A stretch of 64,000 nt of DNA from Rhodocytophaga aerolata (GCF_030503435.1 NZ_JAUKPO010000001.1:806001-870000); one strand, 5' to 3'; counted from the first letter of the stretch, positions 44,856 through 54,953 are shown. Notes: a model not told the origin generated them from the letters alone. Translations and numbers: made by a program.

Positions 44856-47504
44856 ATGCCGCCTCGTCCGCCACAATGGCTAGATAAAATATTGGAATGG
44901 GTTTGTGTCGACCATCTGCTGGAAGAAATCCAGGGTGATCTGCATGAACGCTATTCCTTACGGGTGCAGCAGGTAGGCCAGCAGAAAGCTAAGCATTTGT
45001 ACTTCCGGGAAGTATTCAGTTACATCCGATTATCTAATATCAACCGTCCATCCTCTACAAAAATCTTCACGACCCCTATGTTTACCAGTTACTTCACCAT
45101 TGCCTGGCGGAACCTATCCAAGCACAAATTATACTCCGCCATCAAGATCGGAGGCTTTGCCCTTGGTATTGCCGCCTGTTTGCTCATTATGCTTTTTATC
45201 CGCGACGAACTTAGCTACGACCAGCATTACCCTAACAAAGACCGCATTTACCGGGTGGTAGGTTTGTTCAATGATAATGGAGAAATTGAGAGAGACGTTT
45301 GGTTTCCGGCTCCTTTGGCTGGCGTATTGAAGCAGGATTATCCGGAAGTAGAACTAACCGGCCGCATAAACCCCAGTGAACTTTTTGGCGCTGGCAGCAA
45401 CCAGATCCGCCGGGCAGATGTGCAGGAAAACTCCTATGAAGAAGGCTTTACCTACGCCGATCAGTCGCTGCTGGATATTTTGCAGGTGCCTATGGTATAC
45501 GGCGAACGGAAGCATGCGCTGGATAAACCTAATACAATTGTACTTTCCAAAAGCAAAGCCGATAAGTACTTCCCCAATGAAAATCCGGTAGGCAAGCTAA
45601 TGATTCTGAACAATGACGAAAAAACTCCATTGACGGTAGGAGGTGTTATCGAAGACTTTCCGGCTAATTCCCACCTGTCCTACGATTTCCTGATCACGAT
45701 GACTGGCCGGGAGTTCTGGGAGGGTGAACAAGCTGCCTGGAACAACAGTAATTACCATACCTATATCTTATTTAAGAAAAAAATAGATCCAGCTCAGGTA
45801 CAGAATAAATTGCTAAGTATACTGGATAGCTACTACCTACCCAGCATGAAAAAAAATGGGGTGCCTGATCCGGAAAATATCCTTGCGAAAGCCAGCTTCT
45901 ACCTTCAGCCTGTAACCGATATTCACTTGAAATCGGATGGTATACATGATAGCTTAACGCATGGCGATATCCGATTTGTGTATATTTTTGGAGCTATTGC
46001 TGCCTTTATATTGGTAATTGCCTGTATCAATTTCGTTAACCTTTCTACTGCTAAGTCGGCTAACCGGGCTAAGGAAGTAGGTGTACGAAAAGTGGTTGGC
46101 TCTCTGCGGGGCAACCTCATTAACCAGTTCCTGGCCGAATCTATGTTATTCAGCTTCCTTTCTTTCGTAGCAGGTATTTTACTGGCTTTACTATTGCTGC
46201 CTTATTTTAACAGTTTATCCGCCAAAACATTAACTATTCCCTGGCAGGCATGGTGGCTGCTGCCAGGCATTGCCTTATCAGCCGTAGTTATTGGGCTGTT
46301 GGCAGGATTTTATCCGGCCTTGTATCTATCGTCTTTCAAACCTATTGATGTACTGAAAGGCAAACTCAGCAGGGGCAGCAAAAGCTCGCTTACCAGAAGT
46401 GTACTAGTCGTTTTTCAGTTCACCACCTCTATTATATTAATTGTAGGCACCTTTGTCATCTACCGGCAGATGAACTATATTTTCCACCAGAAAATTGGTT
46501 TTGATAAAGACCAGGTACTACTTATCCAGGGAGCACATACCTTAGGAGACAAAGTAAAAACTTTGAAAAATGAGCTATTACGCCTGCCGGAGGTAAAACA
46601 TGTAAGTATAAGCGATTACCTGCCTGTTAAAGGGACCAAACGGAATGGCAATGGCTTCTGGATTGATGGACGCAAGAACATTGACAAAGATGTAAGCGCC
46701 CAGTTCTGGCAGGTAGACGAAAATTATTTGCAAACGATGGGAATGAAGCTAGTGGCAGGCCGGAATTTTTCTCCTCAGCTGGCTTCCGATTCACAGGCCG
46801 TTATCATTAATGAGACAATGGTCAGAAAGCTGGGATTAAAAGACCCCTTGAACCAACGTGTTTTTAACTGGAAAGCCTGGAATGTAATAGGCGTGGTGGA
46901 AGATTTTCATTTTGAATCGTTGCGCGATAGTATACAGCCCATAGTCCTGGCTTTAGGCAACAGCCCGTCTATTCTATCTGTAAAAATCAATGCAGGCTCA
47001 GATATGCAGCAGCTACTGCAATCTGTTAACAAAGTCTGGAGAGAGGTTGCCCCTTATCAGCCTATCCGCTACACTTTTCTAGACGAAAGCTATGCCCGGA
47101 TGTACGACGATGTACAGCGGACCGGACGTGTATTCAGCAGTTTTGCCATATTGGCCATTATTGTTGCTTGCCTGGGGCTGTACGGGCTATCGTCCTTTAT
47201 GGTAGAGCAGCGGAGCAAGGAAATAGGCATACGTCTGGTGCTGGGAGCGTCTGTGCAAAATATTTTTGGCCTGCTCACCCTGAATTTTGTCAGACTCGTG
47301 CTTATCTCTTTTGCCATTGCGGTACCCATTGCCTGGTACCTGATGCAAAAATGGCTGGAAGATTTTGTCTACCGCACCGAAGTAAGCCCTGGTATCTTCC
47401 TGCTTGCCGGATTAGCAGCCTTGTCTATAGCTATTTTCACCATCAGCTATCAAGCTATACGGGCTGCCCTCACCAAACCAGTAAACAACCTGCGGACAGA
47501 GTAA
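44856..47504 (+). CDS. prefix-domain FtsX/MacB-type permease 3
   Basis: An 882-residue paralogue, third in tandem, 13 bp after permease 2. The prefix domain has PPQWLDKILEWVCVDHLLEEIQGDLHERY and the two FtsX parts carry RAKEVGVRKVVGS and RSKEIGIRLVLGAS. Eight membrane helices in two groups are expected. After it, 221 bp without a recognisable gene leads to an unrelated cupin gene, so it probably closes the PadR unit. Confidence 0.9.
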   Translation: MPPRPPQWLDKILEWVCVDHLLEEIQGDLHERYSLRVQQVGQQKAKHLYFREVFSYIRLSNINRPSSTKIFTTPMFTSYFTIAWRNLSKHKLYSAIKIGGFALGIAACLLIMLFIRDELSYDQHYPNKDRIYRVVGLFNDNGEIERDVWFPAPLAGVLKQDYPEVELTGRINPSELFGAGSNQIRRADVQENSYEEGFTYADQSLLDILQVPMVYGERKHALDKPNTIVLSKSKADKYFPNENPVGKLMILNNDEKTPLTVGGVIEDFPANSHLSYDFLITMTGREFWEGEQAAWNNSNYHTYILFKKKIDPAQVQNKLLSILDSYYLPSMKKNGVPDPENILAKASFYLQPVTDIHLKSDGIHDSLTHGDIRFVYIFGAIAAFILVIACINFVNLSTAKSANRAKEVGVRKVVGSLRGNLINQFLAESMLFSFLSFVAGILLALLLLPYFNSLSAKTLTIPWQAWWLLPGIALSAVVIGLLAGFYPALYLSSFKPIDVLKGKLSRGSKSSLTRSVLVVFQFTTSIILIVGTFVIYRQMNYIFHQKIGFDKDQVLLIQGAHTLGDKVKTLKNELLRLPEVKHVSISDYLPVKGTKRNGNGFWIDGRKNIDKDVSAQFWQVDENYLQTMGMKLVAGRNFSPQLASDSQAVIINETMVRKLGLKDPLNQRVFNWKAWNVIGVVEDFHFESLRDSIQPIVLALGNSPSILSVKINAGSDMQQLLQSVNKVWREVAPYQPIRYTFLDESYARMYDDVQRTGRVFSSFAILAIIVACLGLYGLSSFMVEQRSKEIGIRLVLGASVQNIFGLLTLNFVRLVLISFAIAVPIAWYLMQKWLEDFVYRTEVSPGIFLLAGLAALSIAIFTISYQAIRAALTKPVNNLRTE

Positions 47505-47725
47505 TGGGCGAAGTGCATAGAACTAGGAACAGAGAGCCTAGGTAAATCAAATTTTCTTTTGCCTGTGCCCTTTATGGTTCCTTTGTGTTCTCTGTGGTTA
47601 AGTAGGTAAACAGATTTGTTTTATAAAATAGCATTATAGAATCAGGTAATTATCAGATTAAAATTTGCACATCAGCACATTTTCTTACTCTTTTCTTTCA
47701 CAGCAAAATAGAACTGCTACTACTT

Positions 47726-48061
47726 ATGAACAAAAAAGAACTCTCCACAGAAATTGCCTTACAGGTGTTAAAAGAAAGCGGACAGGTATTTACAGAAGTA
47801 TTCAACCATGGAAGCTTGTCTGTGGAAATATACAAACCCGATAAAGTAGACCACCAGAAACCCCACGACCGGGACGAAATTTATGTAGTGATCTCTGGAA
47901 CCGGCACCTTTCTGAATGGTGGTAACACATGGCCATTTAAACCAGGCGATTTTCTGTTTGTGCCAGCAGGTGTAGAACACCGCTTTGTTGAGTTTACAGA
48001 CGATTTCAGCACCTGGGTTTTCTTTTACGGACCTGTAGGAGGAGAAAAAGAGAATCTATAA
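47726..48061 (+). CDS. cupin-domain protein
   Basis: A 111-residue single-domain cupin. The first metal motif is visible as KPHDRDEIYVVISGTGTFLNGG and the second as FKPGDFLFVPAGVEHRFVEF, with histidine and glutamate ligands in place. Small cupins of this kind bind a metal and a small molecule; the ligand is unknown. It is followed after 29 bp by a methyltransferase gene on the same strand. Confidence 0.9.
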   Translation: MNKKELSTEIALQVLKESGQVFTEVFNHGSLSVEIYKPDKVDHQKPHDRDEIYVVISGTGTFLNGGNTWPFKPGDFLFVPAGVEHRFVEFTDDFSTWVFFYGPVGGEKENL

Positions 48062-48090
48062 ATTGGCAGCATTCATTTTACAATAACTCC

Positions 48091-48879
48091 ATGAACAAAC
48101 ACATTGAAAGAGACGGTAAAGCAACAGCCAAACATTTTGACACCCGTAATCTGCAAAATGATTATGCTACTCTGCCTCCGCTGCTAAAAGAAGGAATGCG
48201 GGTACTGGATGTGGGTTGCGGCACAGGTGCCATTTCTAAAGGAATAGCAGAATTAGTGGGGCCATCGGGCCATGTCGTAGGCATTGACCATACAGAAGCC
48301 TTTATCAGCAGCGGTAAAGAAACCTACAAGCATGTTCCTAATCTGGAGTTACACCATGCCGACCTGTTCACTTTCGAGCCGGAAGAAAAGTTTGATCTGA
48401 TTGTTTCGGCCAGAGTGCTGCAATGGTTAAGCAATCCCAAAGTTGCCTTGCAAAAGCTGAAAAGTTTATTAAAACCAGGAGGTCAACTTTCTATTCTGGA
48501 TTATAACCATGAAGCCCTGGAATGGCAACCAGAACCGCCTCAAAGCATGCGTACATTTTACCAGACATTTCTGAAATGGCGGGCCGATGCCGGTATGAAC
48601 AACCACATAGCTGAAGATTTAGCAGAGTATATGCAGGAAGCTGGCTTCCATTCTATTGAGGTACTAAACGCCAATGAGATATATAAAAAAGGAGAAGCCA
48701 GCTTCAAAGATAAAGTAGCTATATGGTCGAAAGTAGCTGGTTCCCGGCAGATGGTGGACGAGGGCTACATTACGGATAAAGAGCGGCTACAAGCTATTGA
48801 AGAATACAATCAATGGATCGAAACAGATGCCCAGCTGATGGTTATGAAACTGAAAGAAACCAGAGGAAAAATTGATTGA
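48091..48879 (+). CDS. class I SAM-dependent methyltransferase
   Basis: A 262-residue methyltransferase. The SAM-binding motif I is VLDVGCGTGAISKGIAE (near 50), followed by VVGIDHTEAFI, LELHHADLFTFEPEEKFDLIVSARVLQWL and LKPGGQLSILDYNHE. The C-terminal 90 residues vary and should bind the substrate, which cannot be identified. It lies between a cupin and a DinB gene, all on the plus strand with gaps of 29 and 55 bp. Confidence 0.92.
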   Translation: MNKHIERDGKATAKHFDTRNLQNDYATLPPLLKEGMRVLDVGCGTGAISKGIAELVGPSGHVVGIDHTEAFISSGKETYKHVPNLELHHADLFTFEPEEKFDLIVSARVLQWLSNPKVALQKLKSLLKPGGQLSILDYNHEALEWQPEPPQSMRTFYQTFLKWRADAGMNNHIAEDLAEYMQEAGFHSIEVLNANEIYKKGEASFKDKVAIWSKVAGSRQMVDEGYITDKERLQAIEEYNQWIETDAQLMVMKLKETRGKID

Positions 48880-48934
48880 TAGGCTAATCATTTAATGTGC
48901 GGATGTGATGAGCAGTACCTGAAAATATAATCCC

Positions 48935-49378
48935 ATGCAACAAGCAGACGAACTTCTAGGCATGATTGATAAAAGTGTAAAAGCTTTTGAACAAATACCA
49001 CCAGAAGACTGGGTAGCTACACCTACTCCCGAAAAATGGTCTAAACAGGAAATATTGGGGCATTTGATTGATAGTGCCATAAACAATATCCGGCGGCTGG
49101 TGGTGGGCCAGTATGAACCCAATCAGAAAATGATTTACTTTCAGGATCAGTGGGTAGCTGCACAAAATTACCAGCAAGCCCCTTCCCGGGAGTTACTAGA
49201 TCTTTGGCGGCTGCTGAATCTACAAATGGTACGGGTAATGAATAATGTTCCACCGGAAAAACTACAGAACACCGTTGATACCGGCAAAGGAACAGTCGCT
49301 TTTCATACGCTGGAATTCATCATGACGGATTATGTAGCTCACCTTAAACACCATGTAGCACAGATTGCAGGCAAGTAG
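48935..49378 (+). CDS. DinB-superfamily protein
   Basis: A 147-residue four-helix-bundle protein of the DinB type, second in this window. Likely metal ligands are in EILGHLIDSAINNIRR and VAHLKHHVAQI near the C-terminus; WSKQE at about residue 29 is typical. The function is unknown. A palindromic terminator follows, closing the cupin, methyltransferase and DinB unit. Confidence 0.88.
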   Translation: MQQADELLGMIDKSVKAFEQIPPEDWVATPTPEKWSKQEILGHLIDSAINNIRRLVVGQYEPNQKMIYFQDQWVAAQNYQQAPSRELLDLWRLLNLQMVRVMNNVPPEKLQNTVDTGKGTVAFHTLEFIMTDYVAHLKHHVAQIAGK

Positions 49379-49396
49379 AACAACCTTGATTCGGCA

Positions 49397-49428
49397 TATA
49401 CTAAAAACTACGCGTAGCTTTTAGTATA
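49397..49428 (+). terminator. palindromic terminator after the DinB gene
   Basis: TATACTAAAA (49397-49406) and CTACG pair with CGTAG and TTTTAGTATA (49419-49428), with one mismatch. It is a 32-bp near-palindrome without a T tract, directly followed by a repeat of the AAACCTGTTAGG family. Confidence 0.5.
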
Positions 49429-49472
49429 GCATTAAACCTGTTAGGTTTTCAGAAGCCTAATAGGTTTAATGC
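49429..49472. repeat. AAACCTGTTAGGT palindrome family, copy 2
   Basis: GCATTAAACCTGTTAGG and its right arm (49451-49472) match as complements in about 19 of 22 positions. It sits between convergent genes (DinB on plus, histidine kinase on minus). Confidence 0.6.
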
Positions 49473-49490
49473 TTGTGGCATACAGTAAAT

Positions 49491-50870
49491 TTACCTGAAT
49501 GTTACTGTTTGAATGGGAAACCGCAATTCCACCTTTGTCCCTACCCCTGTTTGCGACTGCACCTTAATATTTCCTCCATGTAAGTGCATGATCTGCTTGG
49601 AAACTGGCAAGCCAATACCAGAACCAGCCGGCTTAGTGGAGTAGAAAGGAATAAATATTTTATCTAGTTTATCTGCCTCAATCCCTTTTCCATTATCTGC
49701 TACGGCTACAATTACTTTTGAATCTTGAGTGATGGCGTTTAATTCAATCTGAGGATTTACTACATCTTCCAGAGCCTGCAAACTATTGGTAAGCAAATTA
49801 ATTAATACTTGTTCCAGCAGCTTAGCATCTGCCTGTATAGTTAAATCCGGAGGAACCGGCAGAACATATATGCTTGCTTTATATTTAGTTATTTCTCCTT
49901 GCATTAATCTGGAAACGGATGCTAACAGATTACCTATGTTGACTGGTGCCAGTTGAGGAGTAGGTATTCTGGTGAGTTGGCGGTAATCGTTCAGGAAATG
50001 CAGCATGCCTCTGCTTCGTTTTTGGATCGTTTTTAAAGCAAGCCGGATATCTTCCAGGTTTTCCTCCGTAATTTCTGCCAGAGGTTTCTGATTTCCATCT
50101 TCTTGCTCCACAATCATCAGCATAGTTTCTGTAAGGGAGGAGAGTGGCGTTACAGAATTCATAATCTCGTGGGTGAGAATGCGGATTAATTTATGCCAGG
50201 CTTCTATTTCTTTGCCTTCAATTTCATTTTTTATATCACTAAATGTAACAACCCGGTAAGGCTCCCCTAGTAATATAACCGGATTAACTCCTACAGAAAA
50301 TTGTCTTTTTTCACCCTCAATCACTACCTCTGCCAAACTGCTTCCGCCTCTCAACCAATGGTCTACGGCTTGTGTAAAGGAATTTCTTTTACTCTGCAGC
50401 TGCTTCCATGATACAATATTTTGCACATCCAACAACTGCTCTGCCGCTTTATTTATCAGCACTATTTCATGTTTACTGTTTAAGGAAATTATTCCTGCCG
50501 ATACATGCTCAACAATTAGTTTGAAGTAGTGATACTGCGATTCTTTCTGGGCTTCTACTTCCTTATACGCATTAATGGCCCCCTGAAATGACTGGTGTAA
50601 TTCTTGAAAAGCCGGATGTGTGCCAGCATCATCAGCAAAACTAACGGAATAATCCTGATGCCTGACCGCTTGTAGAAACCTGGCTAAGTCGCGGGTTGTT
50701 TGGGTAACAAAATGAACGAGGTTATATATTTGAAAACTGAGAATAAACAGCAAAACCAGCTGGCTGAAAAACAGATCCGTTCTGGCAAAAATAAAAGCCA
50801 GGCAAACCACATTGGCCAGGATCAGCCCTACCCGGATGGCCACACCTACCGAAAACCGCTTATAAACCAT
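49491..50870 (-). CDS. NtrB-type sensor histidine kinase
   Basis: A 459-residue kinase. Two N-terminal membrane helices (about 10-50) are followed by a HAMP-like linker, a PAS domain (about 115-225: FKLIVEHVSAGIISLNSKHEIVLINKAAEQLL), the phospho-acceptor box ILTHEIMNSVTPLSSL, and an ATPase domain with LEQVLINLLTNSLQAL, VADNGKGIE and GSGIGLPVSKQIMHLHGG. It overlaps the sigma-54 regulator gene upstream by 11 bp, so they are a coupled pair. The divergent FtsX-type permease at 52524 is the likely target or input. Confidence 0.93.
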   Translation of the reverse strand: MVYKRFSVGVAIRVGLILANVVCLAFIFARTDLFFSQLVLLFILSFQIYNLVHFVTQTTRDLARFLQAVRHQDYSVSFADDAGTHPAFQELHQSFQGAINAYKEVEAQKESQYHYFKLIVEHVSAGIISLNSKHEIVLINKAAEQLLDVQNIVSWKQLQSKRNSFTQAVDHWLRGGSSLAEVVIEGEKRQFSVGVNPVILLGEPYRVVTFSDIKNEIEGKEIEAWHKLIRILTHEIMNSVTPLSSLTETMLMIVEQEDGNQKPLAEITEENLEDIRLALKTIQKRSRGMLHFLNDYRQLTRIPTPQLAPVNIGNLLASVSRLMQGEITKYKASIYVLPVPPDLTIQADAKLLEQVLINLLTNSLQALEDVVNPQIELNAITQDSKVIVAVADNGKGIEADKLDKIFIPFYSTKPAGSGIGLPVSKQIMHLHGGNIKVQSQTGVGTKVELRFPIQTVTFR

Positions 50871-52233
50871 ATTTATTGAGTCTCCTGTACAAAGCCGGCC
50901 GGGTCATGCCTAACTCTCTGGCTACTTTAGATATATTTCCTTCGTATTTTTCTATCAGTTCCCGCAGGTAATTGCGTTCCACTTCCTCCAGCGTTAAGGT
51001 GCGGCCTGGCTGTGTTGTGGGCATGCGTACCTGATTCAGAAACAAATCCGGTGACGAAATACTAGTGCCTTCACTTAAAATAACTGCCCGTTCTACGGCA
51101 TGTTGCAGCTCTCGGATATTTCCGGGCCAGATATATTTCTTTAGCTTAGCCAGTACAGCAGGCTCTATTCTCAACGCCGGTTTCTTGTATTTCCTGGCAT
51201 ACATTGCAAGAAAATGACTAATCAGTAACGGAATATCTTCTGCTCTTTCCCGCAAGGCAGGCACCCTAATTTCTACCGTATTAATCCGGTAAAGCAAATC
51301 CTGCCGGAAGGTATTTTCATAGACCATCTCATGCAGGGGCATATTAGTGGCACAAATCAGGCGTATATCTACTTTTTTCTCCTGGTGCGATCCTACCCGG
51401 CGTACCGTACGGCTTTGCAACACAGTTAATAGTTTGGTCTGCAATGGCAAAGTCAGATTGCCGATTTCATCCAGAAATATGGTGCCGCCGGATGCCAGTT
51501 CAAAGCGGCCTGGTTTGTCTTCTTTAGCATCCGTAAAAGCCCCTTTTACATGGCCAAATAACTCACTTTCAAACAAAGTTTCGCTGATAGCCCCCAGGTC
51601 TACGCTGATAAATACTTCTTTCTTGCGTAAGGAATGAGTATGCAAAGCCCGGGCTACTAATTCTTTGCCTGTGCCATTTTCTCCCAATATCAGCACGTTA
51701 GCATCTGTAGGGGCTACTTTCTCCAGTAAGCCATACAGTTCTTTCATTGCCGGAGAATTGCCGATTAATTCCCCGTATTGCCCGTGTATATCAGCACTTA
51801 ATTGCTGCTGGGTATTGCGGAGTTTTTCAACTTCCAGCTTCGACTTACGCAGTTGTATAGCCGACAAAATCGTAGCCAGCAGTTTCTGGTTCTCCCAGGG
51901 TTTTAACACAAAATCCGTAGCTCCTGCTTTCAGAGCTTGTACAGCCAGTTCCACTTCGCCATAAGCTGTCATCAGAATAATACTAGCCTGTGGATCTTGT
52001 TGCAAAATCTGTTTTAGCCAATGCATGCCTTCTTTGCCACCATTTTCGCCTCTGGTAAAATTCATATCCAGCAGAATAACATCTAGTATAGATTTACTCA
52101 AGATAGCTGGTATGTTCTTAGGTTGTAGTTCTGTTTGTACGGTAAATCCATGCTGCTTCAAAAACATCTGGGCGGTGCTCAACACATCCGGGTCATCATC
52201 CACAATTAGTATACTTCCTTCTTGTTTGGTCAT
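50860..52233 (-). CDS. NtrC-type sigma-54 response regulator
   Basis: A 457-residue enhancer-binding protein. The receiver (about 1-125) has [12 protein letters not shown] with the phospho-acceptor Asp. The AAA+ domain (about 160-390) has Walker [12 protein letters not shown], the loop GAFTDA in place of the usual GAFTGA, Walker [11 protein letters not shown] and the arginine-finger region. The C-terminal Fis-type helix-turn-helix is [25 protein letters not shown]. It activates sigma-54 promoters when phosphorylated by the kinase encoded 11 bp inside its end. Confidence 0.94.
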   Translation of the reverse strand: MTKQEGSILIVDDDPDVLSTAQMFLKQHGFTVQTELQPKNIPAILSKSILDVILLDMNFTRGENGGKEGMHWLKQILQQDPQASIILMTAYGEVELAVQALKAGATDFVLKPWENQKLLATILSAIQLRKSKLEVEKLRNTQQQLSADIHGQYGELIGNSPAMKELYGLLEKVAPTDANVLILGENGTGKELVARALHTHSLRKKEVFISVDLGAISETLFESELFGHVKGAFTDAKEDKPGRFELASGGTIFLDEIGNLTLPLQTKLLTVLQSRTVRRVGSHQEKKVDIRLICATNMPLHEMVYENTFRQDLLYRINTVEIRVPALRERAEDIPLLISHFLAMYARKYKKPALRIEPAVLAKLKKYIWPGNIRELQHAVERAVILSEGTSISSPDLFLNQVRMPTTQPGRTLTLEEVERNYLRELIEKYEGNISKVARELGMTRPALYRRLNKYGL

Positions 52234-52250
52234 AAGATTCTCGGCTTCTA

Positions 52251-52285
52251 CACCTGTGAGGTTTTAGAAACCTTACAGGTGTGTA
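52251..52285. repeat. AAACCTGTTAGGT palindrome family, copy 3 (variant)
   Basis: CACCTGTGAGGTTT (52251-52264) and AAACCTTACAGGTG (52268-52281) match in 13 of 14 positions, with a short loop. It lies just upstream of the NtrC-type gene. Confidence 0.5.
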
Positions 52286-52304
52286 TTTCCATCAAGGTAA
52301 AAAA

Positions 52305-52346
52305 CTGTAACGGAAATAACTAATCACCTGTAACGGAACTGTTACA
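52305..52346. promoter_or_regulatory. likely binding sites of the NtrC-type regulator
   Basis: CTGTAACGGAA occurs twice (52305-52315 and 52328-52338), and the second copy is part of the inverted repeat TGTAAC-GGAACT-GTTACA (52329-52346). The sites lie between the regulator gene and the divergent permease, about 65-105 bp upstream of a sigma-54-like promoter, the usual place for enhancer sites. Confidence 0.6.
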
Positions 52347-52410
52347 CCCGTCGAACCCATACGATAACTTGATTATATATAAATTACTGATTATCAAATA
52401 AATAATTTAA

Positions 52411-52426
52411 TGGCATTGCCTTTGTC
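52411..52426 (+). promoter_or_regulatory. sigma-54-like promoter of the permease
   Basis: TGGCAT-TGCCT-TTGTC has the -24 GG and, after ten bases, GT in place of the -12 GC (consensus TGGCAC-N5-TTGC). One mismatch at the nearly invariant -12 pair lowers confidence. Confidence 0.45.
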
Positions 52427-52523
52427 TTATGGAGTGGGCAGAGGAAGAATATATTGAAATTACTCTGCTTAAATATTGCTTACATTCTCAAAATTTCTAA
52501 TTTTCAAATTATCTCATTCACCT

Positions 52524-54953
52524 ATGCTCCACCACTATCTGAAAATTGCCATCCGGAACCTGCTGAAGCAGAAATTGTATACGGTAATCAATATTATGGG
52601 CTTGGCTATGGGCCTTGCCAGCTGTGTGCTGATCATCCTGTTTGTGATGGAGCACCTCAGTTTTGATAAGTTTCACCAACGGGCCGACCGCATTTACCGG
52701 GTCAATTACAAAGGAAAATTATCTGCGGATAGTGACCCATATCATATCGGTGCCACTCCACCACCCGTAGCACGTACCCTCATGAACGAATTTCCGGAAG
52801 TGGAACTGGCTACCCGGATTTATCCGAAAGGCAGTAACCTGATCCGTTACCAGGACAAATCTTTTGAAGAGCAACATGTGCTGGCGGTGGATTCAAACTT
52901 TTTCAAAATATTCAGCTTCAAATTACTAGAAGGCGATCCCTCTACAGTTTTCAGCGAACCTAATGCAGTAATTGTAACAGAAGAAATGGCTAAAAAATAC
53001 TTCAATAATCAACCGGCCATGGGTAAAATTCTGAGTTTCGGCGATGAACGTACGCCATATAAAGTAGTAGGGGTGGCAGAAAATCCACCTTATAACTCTC
53101 ATTTTACATTCCATATGCTCACGTCTATTAACACGGAAAAACAGGTGCAGCAGTTCGACTGGAGTTGGATATACTGTGCCCTTACTACCTATGTGCAAGT
53201 AAAAGAAGGTGCTTCTGCAGACAGGATACAAGCTAAATTTCCGGATATGGTCAGACGGCACGCAGGCAATACCATTGGACGAATTTTTGGTACTTCTATC
53301 AAAGACTTTGAAAAAAGCGGTAACAGCATACAATTATCTCTGCAACCCCTTCCAGCTATTCATTTGTATTCGGCAGGAATCGGCAGCGGACTTGGTACAC
53401 ATGGGGATATAAAATACCTATATATCTTTTCCTGTGTGGCTATATTCATTTTGCTGCTGGCCTGTATCAACTTTATGAATTTGTCTACGGCTCGTTCGGC
53501 TGGCCGTAGCAAGGAAGTAGGCGTACGGAAAGTACTAGGTTCGGTGAAAAGTCAATTGGTTGGTCAGTTTCTTACTGAATCTATGTTAACCAGCCTTATT
53601 GCCATGTTGCTGGCTTTTGCCTTGGGAGAACTTTTCTTGTTGTTGTTTAAAGATCTATTATTTGAAGGTCTGGATACCAATTTATTAAACCAGAACTGGA
53701 TCTGGCTTTGCATGGTGCTGCTGGTTTTTATAGTGGGCATTGTGGCAGGAAGCTACCCGGCTTTTTATTTGAGTGCTTTTAGGCCTGTAGAAGTATTGAA
53801 GGGCAAGCTACGGATGGGAGTGAAAAACAGCCGGATCAGAAGTAGCCTGGTGGTTTTTCAGTTTGGTGTGTCTGTCTGCCTCATTATCTGTACGATGTTT
53901 GTATTCCGGCAACTTTCTCATTTGAGCAATATTAATACAGGCTTTACTAAAGAAAATGTGCTGGTAATTACCAATACTGACCGGCTGGGAACCAATAGAG
54001 GTGCTTTTAAGCAAGCATTAACCAATATGCCAGAGGTAGTGAATGCCAGCTATGCTACAAACCTTCCCGGAACCGTAATTGACTCAGATTTATTTAAGCC
54101 GGAAGGAGCAAATACAGAAGATCAGTTGCTGGAGTTCATTACGGCAGATTATGAGTATTTGCAAACATTGAATATAACATTAAAAGATGGCCGCAACTTC
54201 TCCAGAGATTTTCCTTCCGATGCCGATGAAGAAGAGGGTGCTATGCTTATTAATGAATCTGCGGCGGCTATTTTAGGCTGGGATAATCCTATAGGTAAAC
54301 ATTTACGAAGTGCCAGAGATGATAACAACCGTAAAACCATAGGGGTTATTAAAGATTTTAATTTCAGGTCTTTACATAGCCCGATTAAACCTTTGCTTAT
54401 TTTATTGGCTCCGGAAGGAGATTACATGGTGGTACGAATAAAGCCCAGCGAAGGAAAAAAAGTGATAGGTGCTTTAGAAACGAAATGGAAATCTTTTTCG
54501 CCAAATGCGCCATTTGATCATTTCTTTATGGATGAACGGCTGAATGCACAGTATAAGGCTGAACAGCAAATTGGGCAAATATTCTCCATTTTCACGAGTC
54601 TGGCTATTTTTATTGCTTGCCTGGGGTTGTTTGGTTTAGCTGCTTACACCACCGAACAACGGGCTAAAGAAATAGGCATCCGCAAAGTATTGGGCGCTTC
54701 GGTAATGGGTGTGGTAAATTTACTATCCAAGGATTTCTTAAAATTAGTTTTGCTCGCCAATATTATTGCCTGGCCGTTAGCCTGGCTGCTGATGGATTAC
54801 TGGCTACGTGATTTTGCTTACCGTATTGATCTAGAACCCTGGGTATTTTTGGTGGCAGCCTTACTGGCGGTGATCACTGCCCTACTTACCGTATTTTATC
54901 AGGCTTTTAAAGCTGCACAGAATAATCCGGTAGAGTCATTGCGGAGTGAGTAG
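52524..54953 (+). CDS. FtsX/MacB-type permease without prefix domain
   Basis: An 809-residue permease from the ATG at 52524; a TTG upstream would add 16 residues with no family support. It begins directly with the membrane entry HHYLKIAIRNLLKQKLYTVINIMGLAMG, so the prefix domain of the other four copies is missing. Two units of periplasmic domain plus FtsX helices follow, with RSKEVGVRKVLGS and RAKEIGIRKVLGAS. Divergence from an NtrB/NtrC pair and the sigma-54-like promoter suggest envelope-stress control rather than PadR control. Confidence 0.9.
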   Translation: MLHHYLKIAIRNLLKQKLYTVINIMGLAMGLASCVLIILFVMEHLSFDKFHQRADRIYRVNYKGKLSADSDPYHIGATPPPVARTLMNEFPEVELATRIYPKGSNLIRYQDKSFEEQHVLAVDSNFFKIFSFKLLEGDPSTVFSEPNAVIVTEEMAKKYFNNQPAMGKILSFGDERTPYKVVGVAENPPYNSHFTFHMLTSINTEKQVQQFDWSWIYCALTTYVQVKEGASADRIQAKFPDMVRRHAGNTIGRIFGTSIKDFEKSGNSIQLSLQPLPAIHLYSAGIGSGLGTHGDIKYLYIFSCVAIFILLLACINFMNLSTARSAGRSKEVGVRKVLGSVKSQLVGQFLTESMLTSLIAMLLAFALGELFLLLFKDLLFEGLDTNLLNQNWIWLCMVLLVFIVGIVAGSYPAFYLSAFRPVEVLKGKLRMGVKNSRIRSSLVVFQFGVSVCLIICTMFVFRQLSHLSNINTGFTKENVLVITNTDRLGTNRGAFKQALTNMPEVVNASYATNLPGTVIDSDLFKPEGANTEDQLLEFITADYEYLQTLNITLKDGRNFSRDFPSDADEEEGAMLINESAAAILGWDNPIGKHLRSARDDNNRKTIGVIKDFNFRSLHSPIKPLLILLAPEGDYMVVRIKPSEGKKVIGALETKWKSFSPNAPFDHFFMDERLNAQYKAEQQIGQIFSIFTSLAIFIACLGLFGLAAYTTEQRAKEIGIRKVLGASVMGVVNLLSKDFLKLVLLANIIAWPLAWLLMDYWLRDFAYRIDLEPWVFLVAALLAVITALLTVFYQAFKAAQNNPVESLRSE

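Noticed and set aside
47505-47725. A possible gene or element in the spacer after permease 3
   Set aside because: The sequence is low-complexity and T-rich, with no sustained reading frame or clear inverted repeat.
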